NCBI GenBank assembly: GCA_902496375.1
Contig: CABVAS010000023.1
Coordinates: forward strand, 1 to 13,086
Direction of reading: 5' to 3'
DNA: 13,086 nucleotides
Source of the DNA: an uncultured Collinsella sp.
GTDB lineage: Bacteria; Actinomycetota; Coriobacteriia; Coriobacteriales; Coriobacteriaceae
Shown one piece after another: positions 6,562 to 13,086 of the stretch. Within the stretch, counting starts at the first letter, position 1, and each line of letters begins with the position of its first letter. Below the pieces are notes generated by a model. It ran no database searches, had not been told where the DNA came from, and saw only the letters and a list, made by a program, of their open reading frames with translations. Position numbers and translations under genes: made by a program.

Positions 6562-8391
6562 GTGCGCAATCTCAAGATTTTGTTTTCCTATCTGGGGGCA
6601 TACCGCCGCGATGCCATGCTCGGCGTGTTCTTTGTGACGGCCGAGACGGCGCTCGAGCTGTTTATCCCGGTCATCATGGCAAATATCATCGATGTGGGCG
6701 TGCCCGCGGGCGACATCAACTACATGCTGTTGCAGGGCACGTATATGTTGGCATGCGCCGCATGTTCGCTGGTACTTGGCTTGGGCTATGCGCGCACGTC
6801 CGCCCGCGTTGCCTCGGGGCTGGACGCTAACTTGCGCGAGGCGGAGTACCGCAAGATCCAGACGCTCGCCTTTGGCAATCTGGACAACTACGACGCCAGC
6901 TCGCTCGTCACGCGCATGACCACCGATATCACCGTCATCCAAAACGCTATCGGCAATGGCTTTCGCCCCATGGTGCGCGGCCCCGTGACGCTCATCGTCG
7001 GCTTGGTCTATGCGCTGGTGCTGTCGCGCCCGCTTGCCACCGTTTTCGCGATCATCCTGCCGGTGCTGGCGATCGTACTGGGTGTTATCACCTATCGCGT
7101 CAGTCCGCTCTACCGCCAGCTGCAGACCTCGATGGACCATCTCAACGGTGTGGTGCAGGAAGACCTCACCGCCGTGCGCGCCGTCAAGGCGTACGTGCGC
7201 GCCGAGCACGAGGAGGCCAAGTTCGATACCGTCAATACCGAGCTTGCGCATACGGCGACCAAGACCTTCGGCACCGCCGTGCTCAACCTGCCGGTGTTCC
7301 AACTCTCGATGTATGTGGCTGCGCTCTCGATCCTGTGGATTGGTGGCCGCATGATCATCGAAGGTCGCTTGGGCGTGGGCTCGCTCACGGGCTTTATGAG
7401 CTATGTGCTGCTGATCATGAACTCGCTCATGATGATTTCCAACGTGTTTTTGCTGCTCACGCGCGCTCTCACGAGTGTGGGCCGTATCGCAGAGGTGCTC
7501 GATGAAGAGCCCTTTATCGCCAATCCCGTGGGAGACCTCGCGACTGCGACGCCAGCGGACGGCAGTATCGAGTTTCGCGACGTTTCCTTTAAATACCGCG
7601 CGGATGCTGCCGAGGATGTGCTCGAGCATATCGACCTTCGCATCGAGAGCGGCTCGACGGTGGGCATCCTCGGCGGCACGGGCTCGGGCAAGAGCTCGCT
7701 TGTGCAGCTGATTGCGCGCCTGTACGACGCCACTGAGGGCGCCGTGCTTGTGGGCGGACACGACGTGCGCGACTACGACCTGGCTACCTTGCGCGACGCG
7801 GTGGGAATTGTGCTGCAAAAGAATGTGCTGTTCACGGGCACCGTGCGCGAGAACCTGCAGTGGGGCAATCCGCAGGCGTCGGACGATGAACTCCTCGCGG
7901 CTTGCCGCGCGGCGTGCGTGGACGAGTTCCTCGATCGCATCGGCGGGCTGGACGGAGAGCTGGGCCAAGGCGGCGCCGGTGTTTCGGGTGGCCAGAAGCA
8001 ACGCCTGTGCATCGCGCGCACGCTACTCAAGCATCCGCGCGTGCTCATTTTTGATGACTCCACCAGCGCGGTCGATATGGCGACCGACGCTAAGATTCGC
8101 GAGCACATCGCTCGGATTCCCGATACGACCGTGCTCATCATCGCCCAGCGCATTGCGAGCGTCATGGACGCCGACCGCATTATTGTGTTGGACGACGGTC
8201 GTGTCCACGACGTGGGCACGCACGAGGAACTGCTGGCGGGCGACAACATATACCAGGAGATTTACGCCTCGCAGATGGAGTTTGCGGGGAACGCAGACAC
8301 CGGCGACGGCCGCGACGATGGCTGCGCGAATGATCCGTTTTCCTCCGTCCCCAGCGAATCATCCTTGGAAGGGGGTGAGCGCCATGCCTAA
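6562..8391 (+). CDS. ABC exporter half-transporter, degenerate-site subunit
   Basis: A 609-residue fused membrane/ATPase protein of the type IV exporter class. The transmembrane domain covers about 1-320 and the nucleotide-binding domain starts near 334. Walker A is GGTGSGKSS (371-379) and the signature VSGGQ (474-478) is intact. Walker B reads VLIFDDSTS (494-502), with D499 where the catalytic glutamate should be, and the H-loop reads IIAQR, with Q529 in place of histidine. Those replacements mark the non-hydrolysing subunit of heterodimeric exporters such as TM287/288, BmrC/BmrD and LmrCD. The start is GTG 6562, with GGGGGATG 7-8 bp upstream; an ATG at 6552 is out of frame. Its last 8 bases overlap the next gene. 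A hydrophilic tail of about 35 residues follows the ATPase domain. Substrate unknown; drug or lipid export is the usual role. Confidence 0.93.
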   Translation: MRNLKILFSYLGAYRRDAMLGVFFVTAETALELFIPVIMANIIDVGVPAGDINYMLLQGTYMLACAACSLVLGLGYARTSARVASGLDANLREAEYRKIQTLAFGNLDNYDASSLVTRMTTDITVIQNAIGNGFRPMVRGPVTLIVGLVYALVLSRPLATVFAIILPVLAIVLGVITYRVSPLYRQLQTSMDHLNGVVQEDLTAVRAVKAYVRAEHEEAKFDTVNTELAHTATKTFGTAVLNLPVFQLSMYVAALSILWIGGRMIIEGRLGVGSLTGFMSYVLLIMNSLMMISNVFLLLTRALTSVGRIAEVLDEEPFIANPVGDLATATPADGSIEFRDVSFKYRADAAEDVLEHIDLRIESGSTVGILGGTGSGKSSLVQLIARLYDATEGAVLVGGHDVRDYDLATLRDAVGIVLQKNVLFTGTVRENLQWGNPQASDDELLAACRAACVDEFLDRIGGLDGELGQGGAGVSGGQKQRLCIARTLLKHPRVLIFDDSTSAVDMATDAKIREHIARIPDTTVLIIAQRIASVMDADRIIVLDDGRVHDVGTHEELLAGDNIYQEIYASQMEFAGNADTGDGRDDGCANDPFSSVPSESSLEGGERHA

Positions 8392-10282
8392 GACCGCAGC
8401 CCAAGCACGCCCGGCCGACCTCAAGCGCACTATGCGCCGCCTGCTCTCCTACATGGGACATGCCAAGTTCTCTCTGCTGGCGGTGGGCGTGCTCGCCTCC
8501 GTCGCCGCCATCGCAAGCCTTGCCGGTACCTACATGGTTCGCCCCATCGTCAACGGTTTGGCAACGGGCGGCGAGGAACTGCTCGCCGAGCAGGTCATCC
8601 TGACGGCGATCATCTACGCTGCGGGCGTGCTCTCGGCCTTGGGCTACTCGCAGATTATGGTGCGCGCGGCCCAACGCGTGGTCTCCGATATCCGCCGCGA
8701 CCTGTTTGCGCACATCCAGATGCTGCCGCTGAGCTACTTCGACAGCACGCGCTCGGGCGACATCATGAGCTTTTTCACCAACGATGTCGACACTGTCTCC
8801 GAGGCGCTCAACAACAGCTTTGCCAACGTGATTCAGGCGAGCATCCAGGTGGTCGGCACCACGGCCATGCTCATCATCCTCAACTGGCAGCTCACGATTA
8901 TCACGCTCGTGTGCGACGCGGCCATTGTGCTGTACGCGCGCTACTCGGGCGCGCGCTCTAAGCGCTTCTTTGCCGCCCAGCAGGCATCGCTTGGCGACCT
9001 GGACGGATATATCGAAGAGATGGTCTCGGGCCAAAAGGTCATCAAGGTCTTTAATCACGAACAGGCCAACGTGGCTGGTTTTGACGTGCGCAACCAAGAA
9101 CTGCGCCGCACCGGTGGCGCCGCGCAAGCCTACGCCAACTCGATGGTGCCCATGACCGTGGTGATCGGCTATGCCAACTACGCCATCGTCGCCGTGGCGG
9201 GCGGCATGCTCTGCATCAAGGGGCTCGCCGACGTGGGCGCGCTTGCAAGTTACCTGGTCTTTGTGCGTCAGGCCGCCATGCCCATCAACCAGTTCACGCA
9301 GCTGGGCAACTTTTTGCTCAACGCGCTGGCCGGCGCCGAGCGCTTGTTTGCCGCGATGGACCTTGAGCCCGAGGTGGACGAGGGCCGCGTGGAACTGGTG
9401 CAGACGGGCGACGCCGCGTGGGCATGGAAGATTCCCGAGGGCCAGGGCGTGGGCGCGTACGGGCACCTGCATGATGTGGCTGCCGTTGATGAGTCGGGCC
9501 GTGCGGTGGCTGCCGACGGCACCGAGCTCACGTGCGGCTTGGTCCCGCTCGCCGGCGACGTGCGCTTCCATACCGTGGACTTTTCCTATGTGCCGGGCAC
9601 GCGTGTGCTCACGGACCTCAACTTGTTTGCCAAGCCGGGGCAAAAGATCGCCTTTGTGGGTTCGACGGGCGCCGGAAAGACGACCATCACCAACCTCATC
9701 AACCGCTTCTACGAGGTCGATGACGGCGAGATCACGTACGACGGCATCGACGTCAAGCACATCGCCAAGGTCAGCCTGCGCGGGTCGCTCGGCATTGTGT
9801 TGCAGGATACGCACCTGTTTAGCGGCACCATTGCGCAGAACATCCGCTTTGGCAAGCTCGATGCGACCGACGAGGAAGTGCGCGCCGCCGCCGAGGCCGC
9901 CTGTGCCGACTCGTTTATCCGCCGCCTGCCGCAAGGCTACGACACGCCGGTCACAGCCGACGGTGCCAACCTGTCGCAGGGCCAACGCCAGCTGCTCGCC
10001 ATCGCGCGCGTGGCCGTGGCCGATCCGCCGGTGCTCATCCTGGACGAGGCGACAAGCTCCATCGACACGCGCACCGAAAAGCTCATCGAGCGCGGCATGG
10101 ACCGCATCATGCGCGGACGCACCACGTTTATGATCGCGCACCGCCTGTCCACCGTCCGCGACGCCGACGCAATCATGGTCCTCGAACACGGCCGCATCAT
10201 CGAACGCGGCACCCACGAGGAGCTCCTGGCCCAGCACGGCGAGTACTGGCAGCTAGCGCATGGCTTAAAGGAGCTAGATTAA
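8384..10282 (+). CDS. ABC exporter half-transporter, catalytically intact subunit
   Basis: The 632-residue partner of the preceding half-transporter. The transmembrane domain is at about 15-325 and the ATPase domain at about 391-632. It has Walker A GSTGAGKTT (426-434), Walker B VLILDEATSS with the catalytic E555, and H-loop H586 in IAHRLS. Its signature is LSQGQ (530-534) instead of LSGGQ, so the degenerate ATP site is built from this signature and the partner's altered Walker B, while the consensus site uses this Walker B and the partner's VSGGQ. The linker between the two domains (about 329-390) is some 40 residues longer than usual. ATG 8384 overlaps the upstream stop by 8 bp and has GGAAGGGGG about 8 bp upstream, so the two are translated together. 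The substrate cannot be read from sequence. Confidence 0.94.
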   Translation: MPKTAAQARPADLKRTMRRLLSYMGHAKFSLLAVGVLASVAAIASLAGTYMVRPIVNGLATGGEELLAEQVILTAIIYAAGVLSALGYSQIMVRAAQRVVSDIRRDLFAHIQMLPLSYFDSTRSGDIMSFFTNDVDTVSEALNNSFANVIQASIQVVGTTAMLIILNWQLTIITLVCDAAIVLYARYSGARSKRFFAAQQASLGDLDGYIEEMVSGQKVIKVFNHEQANVAGFDVRNQELRRTGGAAQAYANSMVPMTVVIGYANYAIVAVAGGMLCIKGLADVGALASYLVFVRQAAMPINQFTQLGNFLLNALAGAERLFAAMDLEPEVDEGRVELVQTGDAAWAWKIPEGQGVGAYGHLHDVAAVDESGRAVAADGTELTCGLVPLAGDVRFHTVDFSYVPGTRVLTDLNLFAKPGQKIAFVGSTGAGKTTITNLINRFYEVDDGEITYDGIDVKHIAKVSLRGSLGIVLQDTHLFSGTIAQNIRFGKLDATDEEVRAAAEAACADSFIRRLPQGYDTPVTADGANLSQGQRQLLAIARVAVADPPVLILDEATSSIDTRTEKLIERGMDRIMRGRTTFMIAHRLSTVRDADAIMVLEHGRIIERGTHEELLAQHGEYWQLAHGLKELD

Positions 10283-10330
10283 CCCGTTCGGGCACGGTGC
10301 TTTGACTCCCCATGCTCCTCACCCCGCCTC

Positions 10331-10397
10331 AAACCGTCCCAACATTCGACGTTTTTTGCCAATATCGGGAAAAGCATCGAATGTTGGGACTGTTTTT
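10331..10397 (+). repeat. Hairpin repeat copy 1, also likely terminator of the ABC operon
   Basis: Arms GTCCCAACATTCGA (10336-10349) and its exact complement (10377-10390) extend outward through AAAC/GTTT with one mismatch. The 27-nt centre (10350-10376) folds further, with T-run against A-run and CC against GG, so the whole unit is one long imperfect hairpin. T5 at 10393-10397 follows, which fits a rho-independent terminator for the ABC genes. The same centre, 26 of 27 bases identical, recurs at 11591-11617. Confidence 0.85.
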
Positions 10398-10495
10398 CTG
10401 TCATCCGATCGGGTGGAATCACTAACTTGCATGCGAAGGTGTGCGAATCCGCGAGCAGGGGAATAAGGTTGGTTATCCGACCCATTGGAGGGCTC

Positions 10496-11533
10496 ATGGA
10501 CCTGCCGATCGTCCTGTCCCATAAGACTGCCTGGCTGTACCACAACGTGGCGCGCCCGTCCGAGCCGCTCTCGCGAGCAAGCGGCCTATACGATGAGGAC
10601 TCGCTTGCTAACGAGGCGGAGCCGACTGCGGGCCTGCCCAAATTGGGACTCGATGCCAAGGGATTGAGAATATCCGCGGCGGTCGAGATCGTTACCGACT
10701 ACCTGGCCTCACTTGGCATTCCGCATGAGGAGCTCGATCGTATTGACACGCTGGTCAGCTTCGATTTTGAACGTTCTCGCCCGGCGGGTCTCCGACGCCA
10801 TGTGTTTGGGGCGCCCATACCCTCGGATCATCTTATCGAGGTAGCAGAAGGCCTTCTGGTGGTTGATGAGGCCATGTGCTTTGTCCAGGCGGGCTCGTGG
10901 ATGAGTGAGCCCGAGCAGCTGGAATATGGGTATGAAATCTGCGCCCGATACCATTTGAATCATCTGGCGACAGGCGATTATATCGAGATGGGGCAGAGGC
11001 ATACCGTTGCCGACCTGATCGCTTATTGCGATGAGAACCGATCTCGTCAGGGGACTATTCGCGCGGCTGCCGTGCTCAAGCGCGTGCACGATGGCGCGCG
11101 GTCGCCCATGGAGACGGCCACCGCAATCATGGTCGTAGCAAAACGTTCCCAGGGCGGGCTGGGATACGCCAAGATCGAGCTCAACCATCGGGTCGATGTT
11201 CCCAACGAGTTCAAGTATCTCGCAAAGGCCGGGTATTTCGAGATCGACGTATATGCGCCTGCGAGCGGTACGGGGATTGAATACAACGGTTCGGACCATC
11301 TTGATAAACAGCGCAGCGCGTCGGATGCGGAGCGTATGACCGTGCTGAGCGCGCTGGGCTTTAGGATGATCGTCCTCACCGGGACTCAGTTTGCCCACCA
11401 GCTGCAATTGCACCGGGCGATGAACGCCATCGCGCTCGCTATGGCCCTCACGTGCGACCGAAGCGAAGCGTTCCAGAAACGTCAGAACGACCTGCGAGAA
11501 TTTGTGATTCGGCACTGGGACGGCGGTCTTTAG
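10496..11533 (+). CDS. AbiEi-like / DUF559 (PD-(D/E)XK-fold) protein
   Basis: A 345-residue protein whose C-terminal part matches the DUF559/Vsr-like nuclease fold: IDVYAP with D251, then IEYNGSDHLD with E262 and H268, then DAERMTVLSALGFRMIVLT. D251 and E262 are the candidate metal ligands. The N-terminal part (SHKTAWLYH at about 8-16, a glycine/histidine stretch RRHVFGAP near 100, VVDEAMCFVQA near 122-132) resembles the middle domain of actinobacterial AbiEi-type proteins, but the usual N-terminal winged helix is not evident. I chose ATG 10496, with GGAGGG at 10487-10492; an in-frame TTG at 10427 would add 23 residues and has no good site. There is no adjacent AbiEii-type toxin gene, so this is not an obvious toxin-antitoxin pair. 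The gene stands alone between two copies of a hairpin repeat. Nuclease activity and biological role are unproven. Confidence 0.75.
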   Translation: MDLPIVLSHKTAWLYHNVARPSEPLSRASGLYDEDSLANEAEPTAGLPKLGLDAKGLRISAAVEIVTDYLASLGIPHEELDRIDTLVSFDFERSRPAGLRRHVFGAPIPSDHLIEVAEGLLVVDEAMCFVQAGSWMSEPEQLEYGYEICARYHLNHLATGDYIEMGQRHTVADLIAYCDENRSRQGTIRAAAVLKRVHDGARSPMETATAIMVVAKRSQGGLGYAKIELNHRVDVPNEFKYLAKAGYFEIDVYAPASGTGIEYNGSDHLDKQRSASDAERMTVLSALGFRMIVLTGTQFAHQLQLHRAMNAIALAMALTCDRSEAFQKRQNDLREFVIRHWDGGL

Positions 11534-11570
11534 GGGCGCTTTGGTCCTTCTACGGGGTGCCGTGGGCAGG

Positions 11571-11637
11571 CAAACCATCACAACATTCGACGTTTTTTGC
11601 CAAAATCGGGAAAAGCATCGAATGTTGTGATGGTTTG
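11571..11637 (+). repeat. Hairpin repeat copy 2, downstream of the DUF559-type gene
   Basis: A perfect 20-bp inverted repeat: CAAACCATCACAACATTCGA at 11571-11590 and its complement at 11618-11637. The 27-nt centre (11591-11617) differs from copy 1 at one base. A GGCA/TGCC pairing continues outside after a 2-nt bulge. It begins 37 bp after the stop of the DUF559-type gene and may end its transcript, although only a short T-run follows. Orientation is the same as in copy 1, as judged from the T-run and A-run of the centre. Confidence 0.88.
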
Positions 11638-11698
11638 TGCCGAGGATGGGCTTGGAAAGTCCGTTTTGCTCGAAGTGACCTGTCCTGTCGTACGGGTG

Positions 11699-11726
11699 TC
11701 GGCATGATTCTCCCGTGGGGTATTAT
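11699..11726 (+). promoter_or_regulatory. Possible promoter of the moaA operon
   Basis: TATTAT (11721-11726) matches five of six -10 bases; TCGGCA (11699-11704), 16 bp upstream, matches four of six -35 bases. The transcript would begin near 11733, about 34 bp before the GTG start. I see no convincing Moco riboswitch fold in the remaining leader. Confidence 0.42.
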
Positions 11727-11766
11727 GTTTTCCGAAGAATAAAACGCCGCGTGAGGGGAGGACTGC

Positions 11767-12822
11767 GTGGACGGGCACGTGCAACATGACGGTTTTGGCC
11801 GCGATATCAACTACCTGCGCATTGCCGTTACCGACAAGTGCAATTTCCGCTGCATTTACTGCATGCCGGCCGATGGCGTGGCGCCCCGCGCGCACGACGA
11901 GCTGCTCAGCGCCGAGGAAATCGCCCGCTTTGTGCGTCTGGTGGCGGGGGAGGGCATTCGCCGCGTACGCCTGACGGGCGGCGAGCCGCTGGTCAGCCGC
12001 CGTATCATTCCGCTCATTCGCGACATCCGCGCGATCCCGCAGATCGAGGACATCTCGCTTACTACCAACGGCGCCCTGCTGCCCAAGCTGGCACCGCAGC
12101 TCAAAGATGCCGGGCTTAACCGCGTCAACATCTCGCTCGACACGCTCGACCCCGCACTCTTTGGAAAGATCACGCGCCTTGGCCGGCTCGAGCAAACCAT
12201 GGCGGGCATCGATGCGGCGCTGACCTGGGGCTTTGGGCCTGTCAAGGTCAACTGTGTGGTCGTGCGCCGGCTCAACCAAGATGTGGCGGCTCTCGCACGC
12301 CTGACCGTCGACCGCCCCATTCACCTGCGCTTTATCGAATACATGCCCATCGGCGACGAGCACACGAGCTCGCATTGCGCCGTGGATCCTCATGCGCCCA
12401 CGCTCAATCCCGAGTTGTGGGATGCGAGCGATACCGTGCCGAGCGACGAGCTGCGGGCGCGCATTAATGCCGGTGCCGCTGCGGTGGGCCTGGGCGAGCT
12501 TGAGCCGCTCGACATCAACGATGCTCCTGCCGGCGCGGGCCCTGCGCGCTATTGGCACTTTCCGGGCGCGGCGGGAACAGTCGGCTTCATCAGCGCCATG
12601 TCCAACCATTTTTGCGCGAGCTGCAACCGTTTGCGCCTGACGGCGGACGGCAGCGTGCGCCCCTGCCTGTTCAGCGATGCCGAGTATTCGGTCCGCGAGG
12701 CGCTGCGGCGTGGTGATGATATGCAGGTACTTTCGATTTGGCGCGATGCCGTGGCCCACAAACCGCAGGAACACGCGATAATTGAGGGCACGCAACGATT
12801 TATGTCCCAAATCGGAGGATGA
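11767..12822 (+). CDS. moaA: GTP 3',8-cyclase MoaA
   Basis: MoaA is the radical SAM enzyme that starts molybdenum-cofactor synthesis by converting GTP to 3',8-cyclo-7,8-dihydro-GTP. The 351-residue protein has the N-terminal SAM cluster motif CNFRCIYC (C25, C29, C32) and the TGGEPL motif near 66-71. The second, substrate-binding cluster is at C283, C286 and C300 (CASCNRLRL ... RPC), followed by the conserved C-terminal double glycine (350-351). Length is slightly above the usual 320-340. The start is GTG 11767, with GGAGG at 11757-11761 and 5 bp spacing. The moaC gene begins 4 bp after its stop, as expected for successive pathway steps. Confidence 0.97.
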   Translation: MDGHVQHDGFGRDINYLRIAVTDKCNFRCIYCMPADGVAPRAHDELLSAEEIARFVRLVAGEGIRRVRLTGGEPLVSRRIIPLIRDIRAIPQIEDISLTTNGALLPKLAPQLKDAGLNRVNISLDTLDPALFGKITRLGRLEQTMAGIDAALTWGFGPVKVNCVVVRRLNQDVAALARLTVDRPIHLRFIEYMPIGDEHTSSHCAVDPHAPTLNPELWDASDTVPSDELRARINAGAAAVGLGELEPLDINDAPAGAGPARYWHFPGAAGTVGFISAMSNHFCASCNRLRLTADGSVRPCLFSDAEYSVREALRRGDDMQVLSIWRDAVAHKPQEHAIIEGTQRFMSQIGG

Positions 12823-12826
12823 TCAT

Positions 12827-13086
12827 ATGGCCAAGAGCAGGTACGCCGATGCCACCAAGGCCGCTCGCAGGGCCGCGATGTCTGCCCATGAAGCCACGGC
12901 AGCCAGCAAGGACGCCGCGTCCGCGGCTGTGCAGCCGTCCGTGAGTGACAACGCTGCCGCGCCCGTCCGCGACGCGCGCCGCGACGAGCTGACGCACGTG
13001 GATGCCAAGGGCGAGGTGCGAATGGTCGACGTATCCGACAAGGCCGAGACGCACCGCATCGCCGTCGCCGAGGGTACCATCCTCAT
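12827..13086 (+). CDS. moaC: Cyclic pyranopterin monophosphate synthase MoaC (5' part)
   Basis: MoaC converts the MoaA product into cyclic pyranopterin monophosphate. Only the first 86 residues are in the window. From residue 55 the sequence LTHVDAKGEVRMVDVSDKAE aligns with the start of known MoaC proteins (E. coli begins near LTHINAAGEAHMVDVS). About 51 residues precede it: an alanine-rich, Lys/Arg-containing, low-complexity extension absent from E. coli MoaC. ATG 12827 is preceded by GGAGGA (12814-12819, 7 bp), formed by the last codons of moaA, which supports this start over the internal ATG at codon 18. The catalytic residues of MoaC lie further downstream and cannot be checked. Confidence 0.9.
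   Translation, partial: MAKSRYADATKAARRAAMSAHEATAASKDAASAAVQPSVSDNAAAPVRDARRDELTHVDAKGEVRMVDVSDKAETHRIAVAEGTIL

Noticed and set aside
8180..10237. Long minus-strand open frame (685 codons) opposite the second ABC gene, and a similar one at 6451-8001
   Set aside because: Histidine-, arginine- and alanine-rich translations typical of antisense frames in GC-rich DNA; the sense strand encodes complete ABC proteins.
10283..10330. CCCGTTCGGG mini-palindrome as terminator after the ABC genes
   Set aside because: A 4-bp stem with a 2-nt loop is too small to fold usefully; the larger hairpin just downstream is the better candidate.
10331..11637. CRISPR array or classical insertion sequence
   Set aside because: There are only two repeat units, 1.2 kb apart with a gene between them, no spacer pattern, and no transposase or target-site duplication visible.
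11638..11766. Molybdenum-cofactor riboswitch before moaA
   Set aside because: The leader after the hairpin is short and shows no recognisable multi-stem fold; a covariance-model search would be decisive.
11578..12810. Minus-strand open frame of 410 codons opposite moaA
   Set aside because: Antisense shadow of a gene with all MoaA motifs; it also reads through the hairpin repeat.

Overview
The window is chromosomal DNA from a GC-rich bacterium. Protein style and gene content (NAD-dependent ligase, MATE and heterodimeric ABC exporters, a DUF559-type nuclease-fold protein, molybdopterin genes, frequent GTG starts, strong GGAGG ribosome binding sites) suggest a gut actinobacterium of the class Coriobacteriia, most likely Collinsella or a close relative. 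This placement is inferred from the style of the proteins; there is no rRNA or other taxonomic marker here.

Layout. (1) 121-2349 (+): complete ligA, closed by a 13-bp hairpin. (2) 2385-3949 (-): a visibly AT-richer island with two hypothetical genes, a Tat-exported papain-fold peptidase-like protein and, 5 bp downstream, a small predicted lipoprotein. (3) 4058-6300 (-): a MATE efflux pump followed by a BmrR-like MerR regulator. Upstream of them is a textbook MerR promoter with a 19-bp spacer and a 15-bp dyad, so the pair probably forms a self-regulated drug-responsive operon. (4) 6562-10282 (+): two overlapping ABC half-transporters, divergent from the MATE operon. The first has a degenerate ATP site (D for E in Walker B, Q for H in the H-loop), the second has the canonical catalytic residues, so they form an asymmetric heterodimeric exporter. 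Their promoter (TTGACA-16-CATAAT) carries palindromes. (5) 10331-11637: a lone gene for an AbiEi-like/DUF559 nuclease-fold protein, bracketed by two copies of a ~66-nt hairpin repeat in the same orientation. The loops are almost identical, while the stem differences between copies are compensated. (6) 11767-end (+): moaA and the start of moaC, the first two steps of molybdenum-cofactor synthesis; moaC runs off the window and has an unusual ~50-residue N-terminal extension.

The most unusual parts are the repeat-bracketed nuclease-fold gene and the AT-rich secreted peptidase/lipoprotein pair. The rest is a housekeeping ligase, a divergent efflux cluster and the start of a Moco operon.
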